From Sphingomonas sp. BAUL-RG-20F-R05-02 (GTDB lineage: Bacteria; Pseudomonadota; Alphaproteobacteria; Sphingomonadales; Sphingomonadaceae): 64,000 nucleotides of DNA. Below are positions 50,054-58,576 of this stretch, in pieces (position 1 is the first letter of the stretch; every line of letters starts with the position of its first letter). The stretch covers positions 154,452 through 218,451 of the forward strand of contig NZ_JAKNQH010000006.1 in NCBI RefSeq assembly GCF_022662305.1, written 5' to 3'. Under the pieces are notes generated by a model. The model saw only the letters and a list, made by a program, of their open reading frames with translations, had not been told where the DNA came from and ran no database searches. The position numbers and the translations under genes were made by a program.

Positions 50054-51676
50054 ATGATCCGTCTCTCCGGCCTGTACCTTCCGCTCGACCACGCACCCGA
50101 GGCGATCGCGCCGGCGATCTGTGCACGGCTCGGCATCGCGGCCGCCGATCTGCGTGGCTATACGCTGTACCGGCGTGGCAACGATGCGCGGCGGCGGAAT
50201 GCCGTGCAGCTTGTCTACACGTTCGACGTTGACCTCGATGGCGAGGACGCGGTGCTGGCGCGGCTGGTCGGCGACAAGGACGTGCGGCCGACGCCGGACA
50301 TGGCCTATCGCCCGCCCGTCACCGCGCCGGTGGCGTGGAGCGGCACGCGGCCGGTGGTGATCGGCGCGGGGCCGTGCGGGCTGTTCGCCGGCCTGATCCT
50401 CGCGCAGGCCGGGTTTCGCCCGATCATCCTCGATCGCGGAAAACCGGTGCGCGAACGCACCAAGGATACCTGGGGCCTCTGGCGGCGCGGGCAGCTCGAC
50501 CCCGATTCCAACGTCCAGTTCGGCGAGGGCGGCGCCGGCACTTTTTCCGACGGCAAATTGTATTGCCGGGTGAAGGATCCGCGCTTTCTTGGGCGAAAAG
50601 TGCTGGAGGAGTTCGTCGCCGCCGGCGCGCCCGACGATATCCTGTGGGAAGCGCACCCGCATATCGGCACCTTCCGCCTCGTCACAATGGTGGAGAGCAT
50701 GCGGCGGCAGATCGAGGCGCTGGGCGGCGAATATCGCTGGCAGACGCGCGTCGACAGGCTGGAGGTGGAACGCACCAGCGACACGCACCAGCGCATCCGT
50801 GGCCTGCACCTCCATGACGGCAGCTTTCTGGAGGCGGATCATGTCGTGCTCGCGGTCGGCCACAGCGCGCGGCCGACGTTCGAGATGCTGCACACCAGCG
50901 GCGTGCATATCGAGGCCAAGCCGTTCTCGATCGGCGTGCGGATCGAGCATCCGCAAAGCTGGATCGACCGGGCGCGGTTCGGCGCGTGCGCAGGCCACCC
51001 GGACCTTGGCGCGGCCGCGTACAGCCTGTCGCACCACTGCGCCAACGGGCGTACCGTCTACAGCTTCTGCATGTGTCCGGGCGGGCGCGTGGTGGCCGCG
51101 ACATCCGAGGAAGGCCGCGTCGTCACCAACGGCATGAGCCAATATTCGCGTGCCGAGTTCAACGCCAATTCCGGCCTCGTCGTCGCGATCGACCCAGCGC
51201 GCGATTACCCTGGCGGTCCGCTCGCCGGGATAGACTTCCAGCGGCACTGGGAGTCGCTCGCCTATGTGGCGGGCGGATCATCGTACCATGCGCCGGGGCA
51301 GCGCGTCGGCGATTTCCTCGCCAAGCGCGCTTCAACCGCGTTGGGTACGGTAACACCCTCCTATCAGCCGGGCGTGACGCCGACCGATCTCGCCGCCTGC
51401 CTGCCCGATTACGCGATCGAGGCGATGCGCGAGGCGCTGCCGGTATTCGGCCGCCAGATCGCGCGCTATGACGACCCCGATGCGGTGATGACCGGGGTGG
51501 AGACGCGCACTTCCTCGCCGATCCGCATCACGCGCGGCAAGGATTTCCAGAGCATCAACACCGAGCGGCTGTATCCAGCCGGCGAAGGTGCCGGTTATGC
51601 CGGCGGCATCCTGTCGGCGGCGATCGATGGTATCAAGGTGGCGGAAGCGGTCGCGGCGAGCATCGCGGCGGGTTAA
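50054..51676 (+). CDS. FAD-dependent oxidoreductase (COG2509 type)
   Basis: A 540-residue flavoprotein. A roughly 95-residue N-terminal domain (VYTFDVDLDGED) precedes the dinucleotide-binding GAGPCGLFAG (104-113), FSDGKLYCRVKDPRF, HPHIGTFRLV and a C-terminal FAD motif (AGEGAGYAGGILSAAIDG, residues about 509-526). It belongs to an uncharacterised family of NAD(P)/FAD dehydrogenases; the substrate is unknown. It starts on the plus strand opposite the TonB-C-like gene. Confidence 0.9.
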   Translation: MIRLSGLYLPLDHAPEAIAPAICARLGIAAADLRGYTLYRRGNDARRRNAVQLVYTFDVDLDGEDAVLARLVGDKDVRPTPDMAYRPPVTAPVAWSGTRPVVIGAGPCGLFAGLILAQAGFRPIILDRGKPVRERTKDTWGLWRRGQLDPDSNVQFGEGGAGTFSDGKLYCRVKDPRFLGRKVLEEFVAAGAPDDILWEAHPHIGTFRLVTMVESMRRQIEALGGEYRWQTRVDRLEVERTSDTHQRIRGLHLHDGSFLEADHVVLAVGHSARPTFEMLHTSGVHIEAKPFSIGVRIEHPQSWIDRARFGACAGHPDLGAAAYSLSHHCANGRTVYSFCMCPGGRVVAATSEEGRVVTNGMSQYSRAEFNANSGLVVAIDPARDYPGGPLAGIDFQRHWESLAYVAGGSSYHAPGQRVGDFLAKRASTALGTVTPSYQPGVTPTDLAACLPDYAIEAMREALPVFGRQIARYDDPDAVMTGVETRTSSPIRITRGKDFQSINTERLYPAGEGAGYAGGILSAAIDGIKVAEAVAASIAAG

Positions 51677-51731
51677 GCGCTTAGGTGCGTAGATTGGCGA
51701 GAGCGGCGACAGTGGTCGAAAACTGACACAG

Positions 51732-51745
51732 CCCCCCCCAAAAAA
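51732..51745. repeat. C8-A6 homopolymer pair
   Basis: Eight C followed by six A directly downstream of the flavoprotein gene (56 bases after its stop). It marks the left edge of the lower-GC patch and may be a slippage-prone site. The rest of the 215-base gap (51677-51891) has no gene that I can see; the bases before it (GTCGAAAACTGACACAG) resemble the kind of sequence found at some IS ends, which I could not confirm. Confidence 0.45.
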
Positions 51746-51891
51746 TCCTCAAAGAGAGACAGTTAAGACCGTGTCCCAAAGTCATCACTGATGTCTGTAA
51801 GCAAACAACACTAATAGAGGGCGAACACCACTGCCGCGCGACAGCTATCATCCTGATATTTCATGATTCTTAAAATCCCGCGCGAGTCTAA

Positions 51892-52866
51892 TTACTGAAC
51901 GACCGCATAGCCGATTACATTACCGCCGTTGAACATCAGCGCCAGCTCCCTTCCACCCGGGCCGTAGAAAGCTCCTTCGAAGGTTCCGGTCACGTTCTGG
52001 TTAAGCGTTCCATACACCCGCCCGGTCAGCGGATCGATTGTCCCAGTGAAGCCAATCATCATGGTGCCATAGTCGCCAGATATCGATGTCGTTCCCTCGA
52101 CAGTGTGACGATCGAAGTCAATAGTAAAAGTAGTGGCTTTCCCCGAGTCGGAGGTGCTTAATGCTGCTTTGCTGGCACCAAGATAGTACACTGTCGACAA
52201 TCCCGAACGCGTAGCTTTACCGGATGTCTGCAGATCACTTTGGATAGTTCGTGCCCCGAACAAATAATAATGAACAAAACCTCGTGTGTTATTGGAAGTA
52301 TAAGAGAATTTTTTCCAGAGGGCAAAACCTGAGTAAACTGACGGCACGTAATTACCACTGCTGTTAATACTAACGCGCAACGGAGATCGATCAAATGAAG
52401 AGTTTGTCGAGTATACGGCCGTGCCGTTAGCGTCGTAGGATATCGGGATCAATCCGCCTTGGTAGGAGCCGTCATCCCAATGATCGTAAACAAAAGGATC
52501 CGTCTTCTGAACGGCAGGTTGTGCCGTTAATAAGCTACCATTGTATCTGACTTTGTAGCCTCTGTCAGCAGAAGTGTACTCAAACCCAACTGACGAATTT
52601 TCCTGCTGGGGAGAGTCGACGGTGAAGACGGCTCCACCGACTGAATAGGTCTGCGTCATGCCAATCGCGTCGAAGCTGCGATCCCGGCTAAAGTCAGAGG
52701 CAGCGGTGTAAGCCACAGTTGATGTAGGCGTGGGCGTGGGCGTGGGCATGGGCGTGGGCGTGGGCGTGGGCGTGGGCGTGGGCGTTACCACCGCAGTTGG
52801 AGCGCCCGCGTCTGACAAAGAACTATCGCCACCGCATGATGCCAACGCCATCAACGGGATGATCAA
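51892..52866 (-). CDS. TbpB-like surface lipoprotein, start removed by IS insertion
   Basis: The remaining reading frame encodes about 324 residues with a lipobox (LMALASC), a Pro-Thr repeat linker and a beta-rich body ending in GTFEGAFYGPGGRELALMFNGG, the pattern of TbpB-like/Slam-type beta-barrel lipoproteins. The first in-frame start left is a TTG at 52866, which lacks a basic n-region. The IS element begins 23 bases upstream. Removing it restores MQRVLGLRLQDSLIIPLM..., a proper lipoprotein signal, starting at ATG 53752. The gene is therefore interrupted at codon 5. It might still be expressed from inside the IS, which runs in the same direction. Confidence 0.8.
   Translation of the reverse strand: MIIPLMALASCGGDSSLSDAGAPTAVVTPTPTPTPTPTPMPTPTPTPTSTVAYTAASDFSRDRSFDAIGMTQTYSVGGAVFTVDSPQQENSSVGFEYTSADRGYKVRYNGSLLTAQPAVQKTDPFVYDHWDDGSYQGGLIPISYDANGTAVYSTNSSFDRSPLRVSINSSGNYVPSVYSGFALWKKFSYTSNNTRGFVHYYLFGARTIQSDLQTSGKATRSGLSTVYYLGASKAALSTSDSGKATTFTIDFDRHTVEGTTSISGDYGTMMIGFTGTIDPLTGRVYGTLNQNVTGTFEGAFYGPGGRELALMFNGGNVIGYAVVQ
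52724..52783 (-). repeat. Ten hexamer units (GTGGGC type) encoding a Pro-Thr linker
   Basis: Ten tandem hexamers on the plus strand: GTAGGC, three GTGGGC, one ATGGGC and five GTGGGC. On the coding (minus) strand they read as alternating Pro-Thr codons (one Met variant). Copy-number change would lengthen or shorten the linker between lipid anchor and barrel without shifting the frame. Confidence 0.85.
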
Positions 52867-52886
52867 GGAGTCTTGCAGTCGTAAAC

Positions 52887-53341
52887 CTAGGCCGTGTTGA
52901 CATAGTCTGTTATCCAGAGCTTGGCGGCCGCGAGCGAGAGGAAGCCGAGGAAGGATGAGGCGGTCTTATCGTAGCGGGTGGCGATACGCCGGGATTGCTT
53001 CAGTCGGTTGAAGAGGCGCTCAGCCTGGTTGCGATCGCGGTAGCGCCGGAAGTCGCAGGCGGCGGGTTCGCGGCGGTTCGCCTTGGGCGGGATGATTGGC
53101 AGGATGCCGCGCCAGAGCAGGTCTTCGCGCACGGCGTCCCCGTCGTATCCTTTGTCGGCGAGCAGGGCCTTGGGCTTGGCCACAGGCATGTTGAGCAGCG
53201 CGGGCACGGCCCGGTAATCCGACACCTCGCCGCCTGTCAGGACGAAGCCAAGAGGGCGTCCCTGACCGTCACAGCGGGCGTGGATTTTGCTCGTAAAGCC
53301 GCCGCGGCTTCGACCAAAGCCTTCCTTACAGGTCCCCCTTT
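52887..53341 (-). CDS. IS5-family transposase, second half (orfB)
   Basis: The second part of a two-frame transposase, read after a -1 shift at the AAAGGGGG run (53341-53334). It encodes KEGFGRSRGGFTSKIHARCDG, then LLADKGYDGDAV (second catalytic Asp) and RNQAERLFNRLKQ (catalytic Glu with the R-x3-E-x6-K signature). It ends ITDYVNTA at a TAG whose TA comes from the target-site copy. This is the DDE domain of the IS427-type transposase. Confidence 0.85.
52890..52906 (+). repeat. IS terminal inverted repeat, left
   Basis: GGCCGTGTTGACATAGT, 17 bases, identical to the reverse complement of 53721-53737. Preceded by the TA target-site copy. Confidence 0.92.
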
Positions 53342-53680
53342 AGCGCCCGCTGCCTGAGAATGGCCACGGACGATCGTGCTGTCGATCATGTGCTGCCAGT
53401 CATCGGTCAGCCCGAGATCGACCAGCGTGGCGAGCATCGCGTCCCACACACCATGCTCGGCCCAACGCCGGAAGCGGACGTAGACCGAGTTCCACTTCCC
53501 GTAGCGCTCATGCATGTCGCGCCAGGGGCAACCGACGCGCAACACATGCAGCATGCCGTTCAAGAACCGGCGGTTGTCGTGCGATGGGCGGGCTTTGCGA
53601 CCGCGCTCTGAGGGCAGCAGCACCCCAATGATTGCCCACTCCTCGTCCGACACGTCCCCTCGATCCACCGCCGCCTCCAA
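53237..53680 (-). CDS. IS5-family transposase, first half (orfA)
   Basis: The N-terminal part of the transposase (up to 147 residues). It starts MEAAVDRGDVSDEEWAIIG (helix-turn-helix-like DUF4096-type region), continues GRKARPSHDNRRFLNGMLHVLRVGCPWRDMHERYGKW and includes the first catalytic Asp in MIDSTIVRGH (residues about 102-111). After AGAKGG the 0 frame continues with unrelated residues to a stop; the -1 frame gives orfB. The homopolymer AAAGGGGG is the likely slip site. Confidence 0.85.
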   Translation of the reverse strand: MEAAVDRGDVSDEEWAIIGVLLPSERGRKARPSHDNRRFLNGMLHVLRVGCPWRDMHERYGKWNSVYVRFRRWAEHGVWDAMLATLVDLGLTDDWQHMIDSTIVRGHSQAAGAKGGPVRKALVEAAAALRAKSTPAVTVRDALLASS

Positions 53681-53720
53681 AAGGCAGTCTTGAATCAGAG
53701 ATCACGCCGTTTGGGAATCC

Positions 53721-53737
53721 ACTATGTCAACACGGCC
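53721..53737 (-). repeat. IS terminal inverted repeat, right
   Basis: ACTATGTCAACACGGCC on the plus strand, the inverted partner of the left repeat. Followed by TA at 53738-53739. Confidence 0.92.
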
Positions 53738-53764
53738 TAAAACTCGTTGCATGGCCTGCCCCAT
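53738..53764 (-). pseudogene. 5' fragment of the interrupted lipoprotein gene
   Basis: On the minus strand ATG (53752), CAA, CGA, GTT and TTA lead directly into the IS. An in-frame upstream ATG (53764) would add MGQA. Joined across the IS (one TA kept) the frame continues GGT TTA CGA CTG CAA GAC TCC TTG and into the lipoprotein. This is the missing start of the 51892-52866 gene. Confidence 0.75.
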
Positions 53765-53867
53765 TGTTGCTCAATAGTAAAACATGACCTTGGCGAGTTA
53801 AATGCAGCATTTCAAGTTACTGTTTCACGTTCCTTGATGGACCTGCTGGGCAAAAGCGTCCATCCGC

Positions 53868-55178
53868 CTAAGCAACATTTACGCTAGGCATCTTCCAGTC
53901 ACGCCGCAGCAGCAGCGCGATCGACCAGCCTGCCAGCAGGATCAGGAACGGCATCGCTGGGTAATGATAGCGAACCTGCCCGGTGAAGCCGAATGCGGTG
54001 AGCGTCACGAACGCCGGCATACAACCGAGCAGCAGCAGCGGCGCGCGCGCATCGCCGCGCCGCCACAACGCCGGCGCCGCGAAAGCGAGTGCACCGAAGC
54101 CGAACAGCAGCAGCCCCATGTAATAGAGCTGGTTCACGGCCTGCGCGGCGGTGAAGGCGAGCCCCATTCGCGGGTAGCTCGAGTCGATCCCCCACAGCCC
54201 GTCGCTGTCCTTGCGCCACAGCAGCATCACCTTGCGCCCGCCCAGCGCAAGCCAGCGCGCGGGATGATCGATGATCCAATTCTTGGCGAGCGCCTTGAAA
54301 CGCTGATCGAGTTCGACCTGGCGAACGAGGTGCTCGCGATAGGGGATGCCGACGCCGGTCTGGTCCCAGATCGGCGTGCGTTCCCATTCGTACCAGTCGC
54401 CGGTCGCGCGGTCGTTGGCACCGTAATACAGCGCGATGCCACCATTGGTGGAGACCGGGATGAAGCTGCCCATCTGGACGGTATTACGAATACTCCACGG
54501 CAGCACCACCGCCGCCAGCGCGAGATACACCGGCAGCACAGCCCGCACCGCACCGCGCCAGCCGAAATCCTTGAGGCACAGCGCCATCGCGATAAGCGCG
54601 CCGACCGGGAACAGCATCGCCTGCGCGCGCATCAGCGTGGTCAACCCGAACAGTGCGCCCGCGCCGGCGAGGCTCCACCAGCGCCCCCGCCCCGCGATCA
54701 ACGCGGCGAAGGCGGCCATCAGCAGCGCGGTCGACACCGTCTCCGAAAAAGGCTGGCCGGTATAGGCGATATGTGCCGGGTACAGCGCGTAGAGCAACGC
54801 GGCGATCCGCACGCCAAACCCACCCATACCGAGCAACGCGCCAAAATGGAACATGAGGGCGAGGATCGCGGCGGCACCGGCGAGGTTCAGCGCGATCGGT
54901 CCGAACGTGCCCGGCCCCACCACCAACATGCTGCCGGCGAGCGCGGCGGGATACCCCACCGGCCAGAAGGCGGTCGGCCGGCCACCTTCCTGAAAGCCCA
55001 TACCACGCGCCATTTCACCGGCACGGTCCATGTACCACAATCCGTCCGACATCGGCTGTTGCGGCACCAGCACGAGTAGGAGGAGGCGCAAAACGAGCGC
55101 GAGCGCAAAAATCGCCGGCACCACCCACGCCGCCCCTTCTACCGTTGCGATCCAGCCGCGTCGTGCCGGTACCGCCAT
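53868..55178 (-). CDS. GT39-type (ArnT/PMT-like) glycosyltransferase
   Basis: 436 residues from the ATG at 55178 (nine codons downstream of the longest open frame). It has about ten TM helices and, after TM1, an acidic SDGLWYMDRAGEMARG motif with the PVGYPA motif near 80, typical of lipid-linked-sugar glycosyltransferases of the dolichol-phosphate-mannose/ArnT clan. These act on the outer face of the inner membrane to modify lipids or proteins. Acceptor unknown. Downstream, the gene faces the interrupted lipoprotein. Confidence 0.82.
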   Translation of the reverse strand: MAVPARRGWIATVEGAAWVVPAIFALALVLRLLLLVLVPQQPMSDGLWYMDRAGEMARGMGFQEGGRPTAFWPVGYPAALAGSMLVVGPGTFGPIALNLAGAAAILALMFHFGALLGMGGFGVRIAALLYALYPAHIAYTGQPFSETVSTALLMAAFAALIAGRGRWWSLAGAGALFGLTTLMRAQAMLFPVGALIAMALCLKDFGWRGAVRAVLPVYLALAAVVLPWSIRNTVQMGSFIPVSTNGGIALYYGANDRATGDWYEWERTPIWDQTGVGIPYREHLVRQVELDQRFKALAKNWIIDHPARWLALGGRKVMLLWRKDSDGLWGIDSSYPRMGLAFTAAQAVNQLYYMGLLLFGFGALAFAAPALWRRGDARAPLLLLGCMPAFVTLTAFGFTGQVRYHYPAMPFLILLAGWSIALLLRRDWKMPSVNVA

Positions 55179-55422
55179 CGTGCTTCTGCCCCCCGCCCGG
55201 TCCATTGCCGCCCCCGCTTCGCCATCCGCACGCCAGCAACCAGAGCCGTGCGCGTCCGCAAAGCCCGCAGCGTAGCGAAACAGCGTTAATGGAACGCAAT
55301 GATCTCAACCGGAGGTTAGCATTGCTGACGCCCGTCCGGTTTCGGCACGCACGATGACAACCGTGGCGTCGTGGCGATCGGCCCGATATACGCGTCGCTC
55401 CCGCTGTGTCCCGAGGTCCGCC

Positions 55423-56244
55423 ATGATGAACAAGTCGACAATCGGGCGCGATACCACGCTATGCATGTCGCTGGCGGCGCGGCCCGGCACGTTCGGTTCG
55501 CGCTTTCACAACCGACTGTATGAACTGCTCGGGCTGGATTACGTCTACAAGGCGTTCACCACCACGGACCTCCCCGGCGTGATCGGCGGCATCCGCGCGC
55601 TCGGCATCCGCGGCAGTGCCATTTCGATGCCATTCAAAGAGGCGGTGATCCCGTTGCTCGACGGGTTGGACGCATCCGCCGCAGCGATCGACAGCGTCAA
55701 CACCATCGTCAACGATGGTGGTCGGCTGACCGGCTTCAACACCGATTACAGCGCGGTGCGGACGTTGCTGGGCGACAGCGGCCTTGCGCCGATGCCGTTC
55801 GTGCTGCGCGGGTCGGGAGGGATGGCGAAGGCGGTTGCGGCCGCGTTGCGCGATGCCGGCTTCACCACCGGCACGATCGTCGCGCGCAATATCGTCGCGG
55901 GTCAGGCGATCGCGCGGACCTACGGATTCGACTGGCGCGCGGAGCTTGGCGATACCGGTGCCGACCTGCTCGTCAACGTCACGCCGCTCGGCATGGCCGG
56001 TGCGGACGCGGATGCGCTCGCCTTTCCGCAGACGATGATCGCTGCCGCACAGGCGGTGATCGACGTGGTGGCGCTGCCGGCGGAGACGCCGCTTTTGAAG
56101 GCCGCGCGGGCGGCGGGCAAGCCGTGCATCACCGGCGATGCGATCGGGATGCTGCAGGCGCTTGAGCAGTTCGTGCTCTACACCGGCATCACGCCGACGG
56201 CCGAGCAGGTCGACACCGCCGCCGCCTTCGCGCGCGGCGGCTGA
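55423..56244 (+). CDS. Shikimate 5-dehydrogenase-like protein
   Basis: 273 residues from the ATG at 55423, which has GAGG six bases upstream. The N-terminal substrate domain has SMPFKEAV (the catalytic Lys) and the GFNTDYSAV motif (catalytic Asp); the NADP domain has GSGGMAKAVAAAL. The usual SxS-containing start loop is replaced by MSLAARPGTFGSRFHN, and the end region GDAIGMLQALEQFVLYTG is more like the YdiB/quinate-type paralogues. So this is probably a paralogue and not the main AroE; the substrate may be shikimate, quinate or another hydroxyacid. Confidence 0.85.
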   Translation: MMNKSTIGRDTTLCMSLAARPGTFGSRFHNRLYELLGLDYVYKAFTTTDLPGVIGGIRALGIRGSAISMPFKEAVIPLLDGLDASAAAIDSVNTIVNDGGRLTGFNTDYSAVRTLLGDSGLAPMPFVLRGSGGMAKAVAAALRDAGFTTGTIVARNIVAGQAIARTYGFDWRAELGDTGADLLVNVTPLGMAGADADALAFPQTMIAAAQAVIDVVALPAETPLLKAARAAGKPCITGDAIGMLQALEQFVLYTGITPTAEQVDTAAAFARGG

Positions 56245-56248
56245 CGGT

Positions 56249-57232
56249 TTACGCCACGCCGGTGCCGCCGTTCGCGCTGAACAGGCTGCCAGTGGTGTAG
56301 CTGGTGCTGCCATCGGCCAGCGTGACGTACAGCCCGGCGAGTTCCGCCGGCTGGCCGGCGCGGCCGAGCGGCGTGTCCTGCCCGAACTTGTCCATCTCGC
56401 CCGGCAACTGCCCGCCGGCGACCTGAAGCGGCGTCCAGATCGGCCCCGGCGCGACCGCGTTGACGCGGATGCCCTTCGACGCGAGTTGCTTGGCGAGCGC
56501 TTTGGTGAAGATCAGGATGCCGCCCTTGGTGGTCGCGTAATCGAGCAGTTCCTTCTCCGGACTGACCGAATTGACCGAGGCGGTGTTGATGATGCACGCA
56601 CCCGGTTTCATCATCGGGATCGCCGCCTTGCAGATGTGGAACATCGCATAGAGGTTGGTCTTCATCGTGCGGTCGAACTGTTCGAAGCTAATCTCGTCGA
56701 TCGACGCCTTGGACTGCTGATAGGCGGCGTTGTTGACGACGATGTCGAGCCCGCCGAGCGCCTTCGCCGCGCGGCCGGGCAGCGCGTCGCAGAATGCGGC
56801 GTCGGTCAGGTCGCCGGGGATCAGCTCGATCTTGTGGCCTTCGCCGCGCAGCAGTTTGGCGACATCCTGCGCGTCCGGCTCCTCGGTCGGGAAATAGTTG
56901 ATCGCGACGGCCGCGCCCTCGCGAGCGAAGGCGATCACCGCGCCGCGCCCGATCCCGGAATCGCCGCCGGTCACCAGCGCCTTGCGCCCGGCGAGCCGCC
57001 CGCTGCCGCGATAGCTCGTTTCGCCGCAATCGGGTACCGGGTGCATGTTGCGCTGAAGCGCGGGCCAGGGCTGTTTCTGTTCCGCGAACGGCTCGGTCGG
57101 GAAACGGTTGACCGGGTTGGGCGCGGGTCTGGCACCCTGAGCGGCACCGGCAAGCGCGGGGGCAGCGGCAAGGCCGGCACCGGCGACGGCGGCGCCCTTC
57201 AGCATGTCGCGGCGGGTGGTGCTGTCTGTCAT
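56249..57232 (-). CDS. SDR family oxidoreductase with Tat signal
   Basis: 327 residues from the ATG at 57232. The N terminus has TRRDMLKGAAVAGAG, a twin-arginine signal; a linker rich in Pro (RPAPNPVNRFPTEPF) follows. The Rossmann fold has GGDSGIGRG (about 88-96), NNAAYQQ and the catalytic Ser/Tyr/Lys in NTASVNS...LLDYATTKGG. It resembles YghA-type short-chain dehydrogenases. Periplasmic export of an NAD(P)-dependent enzyme is unusual and may need cofactor loading before export. It ends four bases after the shikimate dehydrogenase stop (convergent). Confidence 0.88.
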   Translation of the reverse strand: MTDSTTRRDMLKGAAVAGAGLAAAPALAGAAQGARPAPNPVNRFPTEPFAEQKQPWPALQRNMHPVPDCGETSYRGSGRLAGRKALVTGGDSGIGRGAVIAFAREGAAVAINYFPTEEPDAQDVAKLLRGEGHKIELIPGDLTDAAFCDALPGRAAKALGGLDIVVNNAAYQQSKASIDEISFEQFDRTMKTNLYAMFHICKAAIPMMKPGACIINTASVNSVSPEKELLDYATTKGGILIFTKALAKQLASKGIRVNAVAPGPIWTPLQVAGGQLPGEMDKFGQDTPLGRAGQPAELAGLYVTLADGSTSYTTGSLFSANGGTGVA

Positions 57233-57400
57233 GATTGCTTCCTTGGCAGGCACGGGCAGCGAGCGGGTGGCGCCTGCCGCCTCCCCACCTGAAAGTCTCG
57301 CGGTTCAACGGCTTGGCCAGCGCGGCGTTCCTGCATTTGCGCGCCGCCTGATCTCGATCAAAACGATTTGCGGCGGGCGATCCGGTGCTAAGGAGCCGTC

Positions 57401-58576
57401 ATGACGCATGACGCTACGACCAAACCCAAACCGCTCGGCCAGACACTCACGCTGGCGATGGCGGTGGCAGCCGGCGTGGGCGTGGCCAACATCTACTATA
57501 ACCAGCCGATGCTCGGCATCATGGAGCGCGACATGCCCGGCACGGCAACCGCGCTGGTGCCGACCGCGACGCAGGCGGGTTATGCCGCCGGACTGTTCCT
57601 GCTGGTCCCGCTCGGCGATCTGGTCGAGCGCAAACGGCTGATCCTGTTGCAGTTCCTCGCACTTGCCGCCGCGCTGGCGCTGACCGCGATCGCGCCGAAC
57701 GCAGCCTTGGTAGTCGCCGCGTCGCTGCTGGTCGGCGTCGCGGCGACGGTCGCGCAACAGATCGTGCCGCTCGCCGCGCACCTTGCCGCGCCCGAACGGC
57801 GCGGGGCGACCGTGGGTACGGTGATGGCCGGGCTGCTGTGCGGCATCCTGCTCAGCCGGACGCTCGCCGGGTTCGTGGCAACGCACGCCGGCTGGCGGGA
57901 GATGTTCTGGCTGGGCGTGCCGATGGTGCTGGCGGCAGCGGGTGCGATGTGGGCGATGCTACCGCGCAGCATGCCCGACGCGACGCTCGGCTACGGCGCG
58001 CTGTTGCGGTCGCTGGGTGGGCTGTGGCGTGAATATGGAGCGCTACGGCGTGCGACGATCACGCAGGCGCTGCTGTTCGGTGGGTTCAGCGCGTTCTGGA
58101 CCATCCTGGCGCTGCGGCTCCAGCAACCCGCCTTTCATCTCGGCGCGGATGTGGCGGGGCTGTTCGGCGTGATCGGCGCGGTTGGCGTGCTGGCCGCGCC
58201 GCTCGCCGGACGTGTGGCCGACAAGCGCGGACCCAAGCCCGTGGTGGCGATGGGGGCGGTGCTGGCGCTGGTCGCGTGGGGCTTGATCGGGCTGTGGAAC
58301 AGCGTGGCAGGGATGGTGGCGGGCGTGATCCTGCTCGATTTCGCGGTGCAGTGCGCGATCGTCTCCAACCAGCACCTCGTCTACGCGCTGAACCCGGAGG
58401 CGCGGGCTCGGCTCAACACGATCTTCATGGGCGGAATGTTCATCGGTGGCGCGATCGGATCGGCGGCGGCGAGCGTGGCGTGGCATGCCGCCGGCTGGCC
58501 GGCGGTGGCAGCGATCGGCGCGGGCTTCGCGCTGATCGCGGTGGTGATCCAGTTGGCCGGGCTGGCGCGGCGCTAG
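57401..58576 (+). CDS. MFS transporter
   Basis: A 391-residue major facilitator with 12 TM helices. [15 protein letters not shown] in TM1 and [27 protein letters not shown] motif A (about 50-70) place it in the drug/sugar-efflux group (YnfM/NepI-like). It is divergent from the SDR gene across a 168-base gap. Substrate unknown. Its stop overlaps the convergent EamA stop: the shared CTAG serves both strands. Confidence 0.88.
   Translation: MTHDATTKPKPLGQTLTLAMAVAAGVGVANIYYNQPMLGIMERDMPGTATALVPTATQAGYAAGLFLLVPLGDLVERKRLILLQFLALAAALALTAIAPNAALVVAASLLVGVAATVAQQIVPLAAHLAAPERRGATVGTVMAGLLCGILLSRTLAGFVATHAGWREMFWLGVPMVLAAAGAMWAMLPRSMPDATLGYGALLRSLGGLWREYGALRRATITQALLFGGFSAFWTILALRLQQPAFHLGADVAGLFGVIGAVGVLAAPLAGRVADKRGPKPVVAMGAVLALVAWGLIGLWNSVAGMVAGVILLDFAVQCAIVSNQHLVYALNPEARARLNTIFMGGMFIGGAIGSAAASVAWHAAGWPAVAAIGAGFALIAVVIQLAGLARR

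Larger units (their letters stand above)
52890..53737 (-). mobile_element. IS5-family insertion sequence (IS427-type), 848 bp
   Basis: The element is bounded by 17-bp perfect inverted repeats, GGCCGTGTTGACATAGT, at 52890-52906 and (inverted) 53721-53737, and flanked by a TA duplication (52888-52889 and 53738-53739). It carries two overlapping transposase frames joined by a probable -1 frameshift. TA target, short size and two-frame structure are features of the IS427 group of the IS5 family. It has inserted in the 5' part of the lipoprotein gene and transcribes toward it. Confidence 0.92.

Noticed and set aside
58573..58576. Shared CTAG stop of the convergent MFS and EamA genes
   Set aside because: A palindromic CTAG naturally ends genes on both strands; it is neat but needs no special mechanism.
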